A stretch of 64,000 nucleotides of DNA from CAWVWD01 sp045106825 (GCA_045106825.1 JBGCFH010000215.1:1-64000), one strand, 5' to 3'. Positions 55,321 to 64,000 are shown, counted from the stretch's first letter. The notes: generated by a model from the letters alone, not told the origin. Numbers and translations are program-made.

Positions 55321-56304
55321 TTGAATAAAGAAGAAATATTTCAAGCATTTGAACGACTAAAAGTTTTGGTCATTGGAGATGTCATGATTGATCGCTATTT
55401 AGTTGGCAAAGTAGAACGAATTTCTCCCGAAGCACCTGTACCTATTGTCAATTTAGAACGTCAAGATAATCGCTTAGGAGGAGCAGCCAATGTTGCCTTG
55501 AATCTAAAGGCTTTAGGTGCAACACCTTTTCTGTGTAGTATCATTGGAACGGACGAAACCGCAACAACTTTCCAACAATTGATGAAAGACGAAAGTTTAT
55601 CTAATGAAGGAATTATACAACATGAAAGCCGAATAACAACGGTCAAAACCCGAGTTTTGGCAAAAAGCCAACAATTGTTACGATTTGATTCAGAGATTAC
55701 AGTACCAATTAATAGTATAGTTACGCAACAATTTATACAACATATAAAAACTTTGATTGATACAAAAAAAATTGATGTTGTTTTATTTCAAGATTATAAC
55801 AAAGGTATTTTAGTTCCAAAGGTTATAACTACGATTATAGACTATTGTAATCAAAAAAAAATTCCAACTACGGCTGATCCAAAACGTGAAAATTTCTTTG
55901 TTTATAAAGAGGTAACATTATTTAAACCAAATTTGAAAGAAGTTAGTGATGCACTTGATTATAGTGTGAACCCTAATGATAACGATAGTTTAGCGAAAGC
56001 AGCAAAAGTAATCAATACTCGTTTAAATAATATTTTTACATTGATAACACTTTCTGAAAAAGGAATGTATTTAGACAATAACAAGGAACGAATCATTATT
56101 CCAACACAATCTCGACATATTGCAGATGTTTGCGGAGCTGGAGATACTGTAATTAGTGTCACCTCGTTGGGTTTAGCTTTAGGAATCAACATGAAATTAA
56201 CTTGCCAATTAGCCAATCTTGCAGGCGGAATTGTTTGTGAAAGTACTGGTGTTGTTCCTGTGGATAAAGATAAGTTGATACAAGAATTTAAAGCATTAAA
56301 TTAA
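55321..56304 (+). CDS. rfaE1: D-glycero-beta-D-manno-heptose-7-phosphate kinase
   Basis: A 327-residue PfkB-family sugar kinase matching the kinase domain of HldE/RfaE: VLVIGDVMIDRYLVGKVERISPEAPVPIV at the N-terminus, the LGGAANVALNL substrate loop, TADPKR, and the ATP/anion-hole motif DVCGAGDTVISV with its catalytic Asp near 271. It phosphorylates heptose-7-P toward the ADP-heptose used in LPS core. The adenylyltransferase domain is absent, so it is the separate RfaE1 type. Start TTG at 55321, since no ATG precedes the conserved region. Confidence 0.93.
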   Translation: MNKEEIFQAFERLKVLVIGDVMIDRYLVGKVERISPEAPVPIVNLERQDNRLGGAANVALNLKALGATPFLCSIIGTDETATTFQQLMKDESLSNEGIIQHESRITTVKTRVLAKSQQLLRFDSEITVPINSIVTQQFIQHIKTLIDTKKIDVVLFQDYNKGILVPKVITTIIDYCNQKKIPTTADPKRENFFVYKEVTLFKPNLKEVSDALDYSVNPNDNDSLAKAAKVINTRLNNIFTLITLSEKGMYLDNNKERIIIPTQSRHIADVCGAGDTVISVTSLGLALGINMKLTCQLANLAGGIVCESTGVVPVDKDKLIQEFKALN

Positions 56305-56321
56305 CACAAAACTATTTAGGT

Positions 56322-58196
56322 ATGAAGAACAAAACATTTACAAAGTTATTTTTTTTATTTTTTTTAATATCCATAAACAGCCAAACGATGGCTCAAAATG
56401 TGATTTGGTCTGAAGATTTTGGCGGAGGTGAGATACCTTTATCATGGACAAACACTGATGCTTCAGGACAAATAACAGATACAATTTGGGAATATTCAAC
56501 GGATGGACCTTATTTTAATAACCAACCAACATTCTCATCATCAACAGCAAGTAATGGATTCGTTATTTTTGATTCTGATGCAATCGGTAGTTTACCAATT
56601 CCACACGATGTTCGATTGACAACAGATGCGATTGATTGTAGTAGTTTAACAACTGTTATTGCTAAGTTTTCTAATCAATATGCGTATTATTCAATAAACG
56701 GTGTTTCGATTGCAGAATTAGGTGTAAGTACAGATGGAACAACTTTTAGTTATTATCCTATTTTACTTTCAATTGCTCAAAATGAACTTACTCATTCTGA
56801 AACAATTCAAGAAATAGATATTTCGACAGATGCAGCAGGACAATCAACCGTTTATTTACAATTTAGATGGCGAGGGATTTGGGAATATGCTTGGCGAATT
56901 GATGATATCAAGATTCAAGATTCGTTTACACCATTGTTACCTGATGACTTGGCAATTGCGAATGACTTTTATGCGATTGCTCCTTCTTATAAAATGCCAC
57001 AAAATCAAATTGATACAATTCGGTTTTTAGCAGATGTAGCGAATATTGGTGCGAATAATCAGAACAATGTTACACTTTCTGTTGAAGTTGAACGAGATAT
57101 AGACAATGCGATTGTATTCTCAAAATCAATTAATTTAGGTACAATGAACTCGTTAGATACAATCGAAAATACCTTGTTTACAGATACTTATCTTCCTCCA
57201 AATACACTTGGTTCTTATACTGCAACTTATAGTGTAGATAATGCTTCAGGAATTGATGATAATCCAGATAATAATAGTGTTTCTTTTTCATTTGAAATCG
57301 TAGAAAATGAATTTGCAAAAGCACCTGCCGCAACCGTTGGTATCGCACCACAAGTTAATAATTGGACAACAGGAACACACTATTATATTTATAATGGCAG
57401 TCAAATAAATGGAATAGATACGGTTGCTCGCTATGCAAATGCCATTACGTTTAGAGTCGCAAATATTATTGCAAATGAATCTGTTGTTGACGAAAGCGTA
57501 GATGTAATACTTGAAAAAGGTTATGATATAAATAATAACGGTTTGATAGAAAGTAGCGAACGTACAATTGTTGCTATCGGCGATCATATTTTCACAAATG
57601 CTGATCATAATGAAGTGATTAATGTTCCTTTAATTAATGTAACAGGAATTGGTTCTGATATTTATGAATTAGAGGATAATACACATTATTTGGTTAGTGT
57701 AAAATATGATGCACCTGCGTCCAGTAATAATATGATTTTATTAATGAGCGATGAATTGAACTACAATGCCGCTAATTATGTAGCAGGATTGGCAGGACAA
57801 GAACGTTATCACTTTATTTCGGATATTGGAAATACAGGAGATTATGATTATATATTTAACTTTACAGATGATCCTATTCCTTTAATCAATTTAGAAACAT
57901 CTGTACTCTCATCAGTTACAACCGCAGAATTAAAGTTAGAACAAGATGTATTAACATTGTTTCCAAATCCTGCTAATGAGTTTGTGAATGTGACTATTGA
58001 TTTGCCTAAAAAATCAAAAGAAGTGAGATTAACGGTTTTTAATATTCAAGGTCAAGTTGTAGAAAGGTTATTTTTTAATAATATCAAAAATCAGCAACTT
58101 CAAATTGATGTAAATGAATACTCAAACGGAACGTATATGATGAGTATTGATACCGATTTCGGACATACAATTCAACGTCTTTTGATAAATAAATAA
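56322..58196 (+). CDS. T9SS-secreted cell-surface protein
   Basis: A 624-residue secreted protein with a signal peptide (ending TMAQN, about 25). An N-terminal MAM-like/jelly-roll domain (VIWSEDFGGGEIPLSWTN to WRIDDIKIQD, about 26-205) is followed by an Ig-like segment (about 210-335), a further beta region and the C-terminal sorting domain (TLFPNPANEFVNVTID ... GTYMMSIDTDFGHTIQRLLINK), which directs type IX secretion. The function is likely adhesive. It starts 17 bp after the heptose kinase, so the two are probably co-transcribed, perhaps only by proximity. Confidence 0.88.
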   Translation: MKNKTFTKLFFLFFLISINSQTMAQNVIWSEDFGGGEIPLSWTNTDASGQITDTIWEYSTDGPYFNNQPTFSSSTASNGFVIFDSDAIGSLPIPHDVRLTTDAIDCSSLTTVIAKFSNQYAYYSINGVSIAELGVSTDGTTFSYYPILLSIAQNELTHSETIQEIDISTDAAGQSTVYLQFRWRGIWEYAWRIDDIKIQDSFTPLLPDDLAIANDFYAIAPSYKMPQNQIDTIRFLADVANIGANNQNNVTLSVEVERDIDNAIVFSKSINLGTMNSLDTIENTLFTDTYLPPNTLGSYTATYSVDNASGIDDNPDNNSVSFSFEIVENEFAKAPAATVGIAPQVNNWTTGTHYYIYNGSQINGIDTVARYANAITFRVANIIANESVVDESVDVILEKGYDINNNGLIESSERTIVAIGDHIFTNADHNEVINVPLINVTGIGSDIYELEDNTHYLVSVKYDAPASSNNMILLMSDELNYNAANYVAGLAGQERYHFISDIGNTGDYDYIFNFTDDPIPLINLETSVLSSVTTAELKLEQDVLTLFPNPANEFVNVTIDLPKKSKEVRLTVFNIQGQVVERLFFNNIKNQQLQIDVNEYSNGTYMMSIDTDFGHTIQRLLINK

Positions 58197-58204
58197 GTTT
58201 TTCT

Positions 58205-58333
58205 CTCTGTGATCTCCGTGTCCTCTGTGGGAACAAAAAAATATTTCCCACAGAGTTGACAGAGTGTTTCACAGAGAACACGGAGAAAAAAACGCTGTAA
58301 TCTCCGTGAAAATCTCCGTATCCTCTGTGGGAA
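58205..58333. repeat. Nonamer arrays (CTCTGTGGG type)
   Basis: 9-bp words CTCTGTGAT, CTCCGTGTC, CTCTGTGGG (58205-58231) face inverted words CCCACAGAG, TTGACAGAG and later CACAGAGAACACGGAG, followed by a second direct set with CTCCGTATC, CTCTGTGGG. They fill the whole spacer between the convergent T9SS and etfA genes. Confidence 0.75.
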
Positions 58334-58340
58334 CAAAAAA

Positions 58341-59291
58341 TTAACTTGCCTTAAACTTCTTCAAAGCCTCATTCAATCTCGGTACAACATCAAACAAATC
58401 AGCCACAACACCATAATCAGCAGCCTTAAAGAAAGGAGCTTCGGGATCTTTATTGATTACGACAATGACTTTCGACTGATTCACACCAGCTAAATGCTGA
58501 ATCGCACCCGAAATACCAATCGCAATATATAAATTTGGTTTAATTGCCACACCAGTTTGACCAACGTGTTCGTGATGAGGTCGCCAGTGAATATCCGCAA
58601 CTGGACGAGAACAAGCCGTTGTTGCACCCAAAATATCCGCCATTTCTTCTATAATTCCCCAATTCTCAGGAGCTTTCATTCCACGACCAGCCGAAACAAC
58701 TAATTCCGCTTCTGGTAAAGGAACTGTTCCCGTAATTGTATCTTGTTTGATAACTTTGATACGAGATTGTGGAATAGTAACAGAAATAGTTTGAGGTTCA
58801 GTTACTGAACCCACAACCTCTGGTGCTAATGAATTTCCTGATAACGACAACACTCGACGAGGCGTTTTAATATTGTAAGTTGCTTCTGCTTTTCCAGCAA
58901 ATACTTTCTTGTTGACACTAAATCCACCATCTAAATTTGGTAAAGAATTTACCGCTGATACCGAACCAGCTTTGAAGCGAATAGATAAACGACCAACCAA
59001 AGATTTACCAGTCGAACTATGATTCACAATAATCGTAGAAGCACCGATTTTTTCGGCTACTTGTGTAATAATTGCTGTATAAACTTGACTATCAAAGTGA
59101 CTCACGCCACCGACTTTCAATACCTTTGATGCACCATACAAACCTAAATCTGCACTATTGTCTGCATCACCAATGACCAAAGCTACAGCTTGTGTTCCTA
59201 ATGATTGAGCAACTTTATAACCATAATGAACTGCCTCAAAAGTTGCTTTTTTATGTTGATTATTTTGACTTTCTGCAAAAATTAAAACCAT
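58341..59291 (-). CDS. etfA: Electron transfer flavoprotein alpha subunit
   Basis: A 316-residue ETF alpha subunit. The C-terminal FAD-binding domain holds the signature VSAGRGMKAPENWGIIEEMADILGA (near 200), SRPVAD, HVGQTGVAIKPNLYIAIGISGAIQHLAG and the VVINKDPEAPFF segment. With EtfB it carries electrons from acyl-CoA dehydrogenases to the quinone pool, and so upstream of the ACIII chain in this window. It follows etfB with a 142-bp spacer. Confidence 0.97.
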   Translation of the reverse strand: MVLIFAESQNNQHKKATFEAVHYGYKVAQSLGTQAVALVIGDADNSADLGLYGASKVLKVGGVSHFDSQVYTAIITQVAEKIGASTIIVNHSSTGKSLVGRLSIRFKAGSVSAVNSLPNLDGGFSVNKKVFAGKAEATYNIKTPRRVLSLSGNSLAPEVVGSVTEPQTISVTIPQSRIKVIKQDTITGTVPLPEAELVVSAGRGMKAPENWGIIEEMADILGATTACSRPVADIHWRPHHEHVGQTGVAIKPNLYIAIGISGAIQHLAGVNQSKVIVVINKDPEAPFFKAADYGVVADLFDVVPRLNEALKKFKAS

Positions 59292-59302
59292 CTTTTTAAT
59301 TT

Positions 59303-59436
59303 TAGTTTGAGTAGTTTGAGTGGTTTCCGTAGTTTAAGTAGTTCAAATATCGTGAAGACATTCAAACTATTAAAACTACATAACCGCTTAAACTACTGAA
59401 TAAAAAACTACTTAAACTACTACACTACTTAAACTA
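59303..59436. repeat. Inverted nonamer arrays (TAGTTTGAG type)
   Basis: Left 9-bp words TAGTTTGAG, TAGTTTGAG, TGGTTTCCG, TAGTTTAAG, TAGTTCAAA (59303-59347); right, complementary words such as ACTACTTAAACTACTACAC in looser phase up to 59436. The right array includes the etfB stop codon (59434-59436). Confidence 0.7.
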
Positions 59437-60171
59437 AATTACTTTCGCCTCTTCGTGAAGTAAACGCACTAATTCATCCATATTTTCAGGATCAACCAAC
59501 TTAACTGCTCCTTTTGCTTCAGGCAAAGCAAATGAACTTGCCACAACAGGATCTTTCATATCTGCAGCATCACGAGCAACTAACGGCTTACGTTTAGCCA
59601 TCATAATTCCACGCATATTCGGAATGCGTTGTTCTGCCAAACCTTTAGCAGCACTGACAACGAAAGGCGTTTGTACTTTCAAAATTTCACTTCCACCTTC
59701 AATATCTCTTGAAATAGTAGCAACCGAACCTTCAACTTGCATATCTGTCGCAAAAGAAATAAACGGTAAGTCTAATAATTCGGCTAACATTCCGCCAACT
59801 TCACCACCGTTGTAATCAATCGTTTCTTTACCAGTTATAATTACATCAAAACCCTTCGCATATTTAGCGATTTGAGCCGCTACGAAATAAGCAGATTTTG
59901 GTTCAGCGTTTACACGCAATGCTTGATCAGCACCGATTGCCAAGCCTTTTCTCAAAACAGAATCGTTTGAAGCAGGACCAACATTAATAATCGTTACTTT
60001 ACTTCCAGCGAACTGCTCTTTTAATTCAATTCCTCGAACCAAAGCATACCATTCATCATATGGGTTCATGATGTAATTTACGCCATTTGTATCAAATGTT
60101 GTATTGTTATCTTTAAAGCCAATTTTGGCGGTTGTTTCAGGTGTCGGAGTGACACAAACTAATATTTTCAT
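59434..60171 (-). CDS. etfB: Electron transfer flavoprotein beta subunit
   Basis: A 245-residue ETF beta subunit: KILVCVTPTPETTAKI start, NPYDEWYALVRGIELKE, DVIITGKETIDYNGGEVGGMLAELLDLP (AMP-binding region near 115-140), and the family tail with PNMRGIMMAKRKPL. It forms a heterodimer with EtfA, encoded downstream on the same strand. The stop codon lies within nonamer repeat sequence. Confidence 0.97.
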   Translation of the reverse strand: MKILVCVTPTPETTAKIGFKDNNTTFDTNGVNYIMNPYDEWYALVRGIELKEQFAGSKVTIINVGPASNDSVLRKGLAIGADQALRVNAEPKSAYFVAAQIAKYAKGFDVIITGKETIDYNGGEVGGMLAELLDLPFISFATDMQVEGSVATISRDIEGGSEILKVQTPFVVSAAKGLAEQRIPNMRGIMMAKRKPLVARDAADMKDPVVASSFALPEAKGAVKLVDPENMDELVRLLHEEAKVI

Positions 60172-60659
60172 CTATTTATATTTTATATAATTGTTGAATT
60201 GCTTTATTGTTAAACTGTTTTATCACAATTATTATAAGAAATCATTTAATAAAATACGTCAAAAAACAATTCAGCAATGCAACAGTTTAGCAATATATCC
60301 ATTTTTTTAATCGTCCAAAGGTAAACGATTTTTACCCTTTTGTCAATTTTTGAAATAATTATTTTTAATTATAAACTATTGTAAATCAAATAGTTTTGCA
60401 AACTATTTGATTTGTAATAGTATATCTCATTGATAATCAAAGAACAATAATTAAATACAAGAATAGAACTTATTTTATTACAATTAGTTCATTGTGTATA
60501 TAAAATAGTCACTTTCAACTAAAATGTTTTTTAAAAGTGACCAATTTAACCTTATGTGTTTATCTTTGTCACTCAAAATGACTAAAATCATCTTGACAAA
60601 ATCGCTTTTATATATAGATTTCTATATATTTGCTTCACTAACAAAAAAACATAATAATT
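60172..60659. other. Divergent spacer between etfB and the biotin carrier gene
   Basis: 488 bp. It holds inverted 9-bp-phased words near the etfB start: TTGTTGAATTGCTTTATTG with TAAACTGTT (60190-60222) facing ACAATTCAGCAATGCAACAG (60266-60296). It also holds a TATCTTTG -7 element at 60561-60568 for the rightward gene. The remainder is plain AT-rich DNA. Confidence 0.5.
60561..60568 (+). promoter_or_regulatory. -7 element of the biotin carrier gene
   Basis: TATCTTTG fits TAnnTTTG, 91 bp before the ATG at 60660; no good -33 element is seen. Confidence 0.4.
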
Positions 60660-61136
60660 ATGAAATATAATGTAATCGTCGATGAGCAAGAATTTGCTCT
60701 AAATAAATCTGATGCAACAAACCTCAATACGGTCGAACTCAATAACGGTCAACTACATATTCTAAAAGACAATCAAGCTTATCACTGCGAATTATTAGAA
60801 GCTGATTATAACAATAGTACAACGACGGTTTTGGTCAACGGCACAAAATACAAACTCAAAATCGAAGATGAATACGACTTGTTGGTCAAAAAAATGGGTT
60901 TATCCATTGCGACTTCCAGCAAACTCGACAACATCAAAGCTCCAATGCCAGGTTTGGTTTTGGATATTATGATTGAAGTAGGACAAACGATTGAAAAAGG
61001 CACACCTTTATTAATCCTTGAAGCCATGAAAATGGAAAATGTCCTTAAAGCTGATGGAGAAGGCGTTGTGAAATCTATCGAAATCACAAAAGGTCAAGCC
61101 GTTGATAAAGGTCAGATTATGATTGAAATGGAGTAA
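60660..61136 (+). CDS. Biotin carboxyl carrier protein of an acyl-CoA carboxylase
   Basis: A 158-residue protein with a C-terminal biotinyl domain (about 88-158): APMPGLVLDIMIEVGQTIEKGTPLLILEAMKMENVL, where Lys124 in EAMKMEN is the biotin site. The N-terminal ~80 residues form a beta-rich segment as in the carrier subunits of propionyl-/acetyl-CoA carboxylases of Bacteroidota. The methylmalonyl-CoA mutase subunit 354 bp downstream suggests the propionyl-CoA to succinyl-CoA route; the carboxylase itself is not in the window. Confidence 0.88.
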   Translation: MKYNVIVDEQEFALNKSDATNLNTVELNNGQLHILKDNQAYHCELLEADYNNSTTTVLVNGTKYKLKIEDEYDLLVKKMGLSIATSSKLDNIKAPMPGLVLDIMIEVGQTIEKGTPLLILEAMKMENVLKADGEGVVKSIEITKGQAVDKGQIMIEME

Positions 61137-61172
61137 AACAATTTAACGTACAAAACTAAAACGCTAAAATTT

Positions 61173-61449
61173 TTCCGTCATTGCGGGCTTGACCCGCAAT
61201 CTCCTAAGCATTAAAGTTACAATCTTCATAAAGAACAAATCAAAACTTAGCAACCAACAAATATTGGTTTTTAAATTCACCATCAAACCAACATTTGGAT
61301 AAATTAGAACCTTTGAATTTTCGAATTCGTTGGTTTGATAGCAAAAAATTGTTTGAGATTTACTGGCTGTTTGGTTTTTCCTTTTGTGGAAGTCTGAAGA
61401 TTTTGACATAACGGTTTAGGAGATTCCGTATCAAGTACGGAATGACGGA
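61173..61449. repeat. REP-bounded element, copy 2
   Basis: A 277-bp element with the plan seen at 1223-1491. The left REP is TTCCGTCATTGCGGGCTTGA continuing CCCGCAATCTCCTAAGC; the right REP is GGAGATTCCGTATCAAGTAC then GGAATGACGGA. The interior hairpin is ATCAAACCAACA (61282-61293) with GTTGGTTTGAT (61329-61339). The REP stem sequences differ from copy 1 while the flanking words (CGTCAT, ATCTCC) and interior arms are kept. Confidence 0.75.
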
Positions 61450-61490
61450 AAGGGCTGAATTAAAATTATAAAAAGACACAATCATCATAT

Positions 61491-62588
61491 ATGTTATTCA
61501 AAGAATTTCAAGGTAAAACCAAAGCCGAATGGCTCGAAAAAGTCACCAAAGACCTTAAAGGAAAAAAGTCAATCGACAGCTTCAATTGGCACGTTGAAGA
61601 TATGGAATTTACGCCATTTTTTCATAGTGAAGATGCGATAAATGCCAATCCAATTGTCGATGGACGAAGCGATAATTCTTGGGAAATCGGTGAGCGAATT
61701 GTTATTCAAAATAGCGATTATGTTGCTGCGAATAAACAAGCCGTTGATACGTTGATGAAAGGGGCGAATGCGTTGTTGTTTGTATTCGATAAATTGCCAA
61801 CTCAAACTGAACTCACAGCACTTCTTGAAAACATACAATTAGAATGGATTTCTACGCACTTTCGTGCAAATAATAGTCTGGAACTTGCAGAAACTTTTAC
61901 TGCCATCATCGAAGCTAAGGAACACAGTCCAGCTAAGGTCGTTTGTTCTTTCAACAGTCTTAATGCGAATTGCTTTGACCAGTTGAACAGATTCAAAAAG
62001 GCAATAACCGAATTGCCAAAAGCAAAATTCTTAACGGTCGATGTAAGCTTTGAAAATGATGTAGTCTACAATTTGGCGAAAGCCATAAAAAAAGGAAATG
62101 ATTACTTAGAATTATTATCTGACAACGGTTTTGATTTATCTAAAACGCACCAACAAATTCAATTTATCATCAGTTTGAATGACGAATATTTTCCGAGTAT
62201 TGCGAAAGTTCGAGCCTTAAAATCCTTGTGGCAACAAGTTTTATCGGCTTGGAGTTCAGACTTAAAACTCGTTCCAAATATCGAAGTACATTTAACCAAA
62301 AACGCACAAATCGAAGACGAAAATTACAATAAAATAAAAGCGACAACACAAGCAATGTCTGCCGTAATCGGTGGAGCAAATCGCTTGTATGTTTATCCAT
62401 CTGATAGTTTTAAAAATGAAAATGGAACGACGTTTTCTCGCAGAATAGCCTTGAACGTTCAGCATTTATTGCAGCAAGAATCTTATTTGGATAGAACAAT
62501 TGATGCTTCGGCAGGAAGTTATTTTATTGAGGAATTGACGGAGAAAATAGCGGAAAAAGCTTGGGCAATTTTTCAAGATAGATTATAA
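61491..62588 (+). CDS. Methylmalonyl-CoA mutase small-subunit-like protein, shortened
   Basis: A 365-residue protein homologous to the non-catalytic small subunit of methylmalonyl-CoA mutase: N-terminal EFQGKTKAEWLEKVTKDLKGK and the substrate-binding TIM-barrel region ending TIDASAGSYFIEELTEKIAEKAWAIFQDRL. It stops just there. Small subunits usually continue for roughly 80 more residues, and catalytic subunits add a B12-binding domain; none is present and no continuation is seen in the next ~90 bp. The large subunit is not in the window, though the gene order suggests it lies elsewhere. The start ATG follows the REP-bounded element. Confidence 0.85.
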   Translation: MLFKEFQGKTKAEWLEKVTKDLKGKKSIDSFNWHVEDMEFTPFFHSEDAINANPIVDGRSDNSWEIGERIVIQNSDYVAANKQAVDTLMKGANALLFVFDKLPTQTELTALLENIQLEWISTHFRANNSLELAETFTAIIEAKEHSPAKVVCSFNSLNANCFDQLNRFKKAITELPKAKFLTVDVSFENDVVYNLAKAIKKGNDYLELLSDNGFDLSKTHQQIQFIISLNDEYFPSIAKVRALKSLWQQVLSAWSSDLKLVPNIEVHLTKNAQIEDENYNKIKATTQAMSAVIGGANRLYVYPSDSFKNENGTTFSRRIALNVQHLLQQESYLDRTIDASAGSYFIEELTEKIAEKAWAIFQDRL

Positions 62589-62680
62589 AATTTTTCACGA
62601 AACTAATTTAAAAATCGTTTTAAAATAGATACTATTTATATGATAATGAACAACTTTTTTGTTCTTAAAATCTTAAAACC

Positions 62681-63076
62681 ATGAGAAACATTTTAGCTAT
62701 TTTAATTTTTACGATTTTTGTTTTTGGATGTAATAAGGATGAACGAATGCTCAATGAATTTAACGGTACGTTTACAGTGATTAAGCATACTTTTAATCCT
62801 GCATATTATCCAATGGATAGTTATGATACTATAACGGCAGAAGTTCAGATTGTTGAAGATGGTTCGCCAACATTAATTTTGAGTGCTACACATTCTATAG
62901 AAACAGGATTCTTTGAAGAGGAAGAGTCTTCAAAGTCTATTTTGGAATATTCAGATAGAGGATTTCCTTACAGGAAATATGCAACGCTTAATTTAACGGA
63001 TAAAACCTTTAGTTTTTCAGGAGGTAGAATTGGAGGTCCAGGAGGTTTTACACGTTACACAGGAAGTATTGATTAA
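62681..63076 (+). CDS. Small lipoprotein, unknown
   Basis: A 131-residue protein with a lipoprotein signal (LIFTIFVFGC, Cys17) and a beta-rich mature domain (FNGTFTVIKHTF, ITAEVQIVEDGSPTLILSA). Such folds are common in Bacteroidota lipoproteins of unknown function. It is 9 bp upstream of the hydrolase gene, so one transcript is likely. Confidence 0.7.
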   Translation: MRNILAILIFTIFVFGCNKDERMLNEFNGTFTVIKHTFNPAYYPMDSYDTITAEVQIVEDGSPTLILSATHSIETGFFEEEESSKSILEYSDRGFPYRKYATLNLTDKTFSFSGGRIGGPGGFTRYTGSID

Positions 63077-63085
63077 AAACTAAAA

Positions 63086-63871
63086 ATGATAAAATACGGA
63101 ATCATAACAATTGCAGGAATTTACATTTTAATATGTTTAGCACTTTTTTTAATACAAGAAAAGCTGCTGTTTTTTCCGTATGAATTACCGCAAAATCATC
63201 AATATAATTTCAATGATTTTTTTGAAGAAATAAATCTCGAAGCCAAAGACGGAACAACGCTTCATGGCGTACATTTCAAAGTAGAAAAGCCAAAAGGTGT
63301 TATTTTGTTTTTGCATGGAAATGGCGGAACAATCAACGATTGGGGACAAGGTGCAGGATTTTATACGAATTTGGGCTACGATATTTTTTATTTGGATTAT
63401 CGAGGTTATGGAAAAAGTGGCGGAAAAATCAAAAGCGAACCACAGTTGATAACTGACGCACAATTAGTTTATGATTACTTGAAACAACATTTTAGCGAAA
63501 GCGACATCATCGTTTCAGGAACATCAATCGGAACAGGAATGGCAGTTCAGTTAGCGGCAAATAATCAGCCTAAATTATTGTTTTTAAATGTACCTTATGC
63601 GAGTTTGCAACAAGTGATTAAGGAAAAAATACCATTTGTACCGAATTTCATTATTAAATATAAACTAAAATCTGAGCAGTTTATTTCTAAAATTGATTGT
63701 CCAATTTACGCTTTTCATGGCGACAAAGATGACGTTATTCCACATCATCATAGCGAACAATTAAAAAAGAAATATTCCAAAATCCAACTAACAATTTTAA
63801 AGGATTTTGGTCATAATAATATACCGAGTAGCGAAGAATATATCCGTCAAATGACGGAAATTTTGAATTGA
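63086..63871 (+). CDS. Alpha/beta hydrolase (BEM46/ABHD13-like)
   Basis: A 261-residue hydrolase with an N-terminal membrane anchor (IITIAGIYILICLALFLIQEKLLFFP). The oxyanion motif is FLHGNGGTINDW near 74; the nucleophile elbow is SGTSIGTG (Ser in GTSIG, near 148); the acid is in HGDKDDVIP and the catalytic His in DFGHNN. The layout matches the ABHD13/BEM46 group of membrane-anchored serine hydrolases; substrate unknown. A nonamer array begins 6 bp after the stop. Confidence 0.9.
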   Translation: MIKYGIITIAGIYILICLALFLIQEKLLFFPYELPQNHQYNFNDFFEEINLEAKDGTTLHGVHFKVEKPKGVILFLHGNGGTINDWGQGAGFYTNLGYDIFYLDYRGYGKSGGKIKSEPQLITDAQLVYDYLKQHFSESDIIVSGTSIGTGMAVQLAANNQPKLLFLNVPYASLQQVIKEKIPFVPNFIIKYKLKSEQFISKIDCPIYAFHGDKDDVIPHHHSEQLKKKYSKIQLTILKDFGHNNIPSSEEYIRQMTEILN

Positions 63872-63876
63872 TTTTT

Positions 63877-63994
63877 AACCACAAAAGAAACAAAAGAAAC
63901 AAAAGACACAAAAGATATTCACAAAAGAAAAATAATTAACCTATTGTGAAATTCCTTTTGTCCCGAGTACTCGGGATTGTGTCTTTTGTGGTTC
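63877..63994. repeat. Inverted nonamer arrays (ACCACAAAA type), second copy
   Basis: Left words ACCACAAAA, GAAACAAAA, GAAACAAAA, GACACAAAA in 9-bp phase. The right part has CCTTTTGT, the palindrome TCCCGAGTACTCGGGA, and GTGTCTTTTGTGGTT. Opening and closing words match those at 50201-50310. Confidence 0.75.
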
Positions 63995-64000
63995 AACATA

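Noticed and set aside
1..64000. tRNA, rRNA or riboswitch genes
   Set aside because: I looked for cloverleaf ends, rRNA-like GC-rich blocks and known aptamer cores and saw none; a tRNAscan-SE/Infernal run would settle it.

Overview
The window is AT-rich DNA from a member of the Bacteroidota. Supporting signs are: secreted proteins with type IX secretion sorting domains; an alternative complex III (act) operon feeding an aa3-type oxidase; TonB carrying the EMPRFPGCE signature; DUF3078 and SUMF1-like lipoproteins; no Shine-Dalgarno sequences, with A-rich leaders such as ATAAAAATG instead; and promoter -7 elements of the TAnnTTTG type. I cannot place it below phylum. I saw no rRNA, tRNA, CRISPR array or intact transposase.

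Layout. 1-2642: a minus-strand pair, a SIR2-like protein with an effector-associated-type tail followed by a truncated nSTAND1 ATPase; this resembles a biological-conflict (immunity) pair, and a REP-bounded element lies between the genes. 2.9-13 kb: housekeeping and envelope genes (EamA transporter, LysM protein, tatC, DUF3078 protein, DUF255 thioredoxin-like lipoprotein, SUMF1-like lipoprotein) separated by strong hairpin terminators and two MITE-like elements. 12.9-17.1 kb: two dehydrogenases, a membrane protein and a sterol-desaturase-family protein. 17.3-18.5 kb: a frameshifted, decaying T9SS-secreted lyase-like gene. 18.6-25.9 kb: rtcB, a TerB-like gene, a cupin, small secreted proteins, an HtrA protease, dapF and a zinc-ribbon membrane protein. 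26.4-29.7 kb: a TPR-CHAT protease-like protein and a lone AraC-type HTH protein.

30.4-48.2 kb is the core of the window: actABCDEF, then coxB, coxA, cyoE, two subunit III genes and subunit IV, then SCO, DUF420 and a small CPMC protein. Together these form a menaquinol-to-oxygen respiratory chain with its heme-O and copper assembly factors. ActE carries a C-terminal OmpA peptidoglycan-binding domain, and ActF and CoxA carry long His-rich segments. 48.5-64 kb: radC, tonB, an M14 carboxypeptidase, a heptose kinase, a T9SS protein, etfAB, a biotin carrier protein, a shortened methylmalonyl-CoA mutase small subunit and an alpha/beta hydrolase.

The most unusual non-coding signal is a recurring design in the spacers. 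Short tandem words of exactly 7 or 9 bp, different at each locus, are often arranged as two inverted arrays around a short centre, and often touch or overlap a neighbouring stop codon. At least a dozen such loci occur. They are distinct from the two REP-bounded elements and the MITE-like elements.
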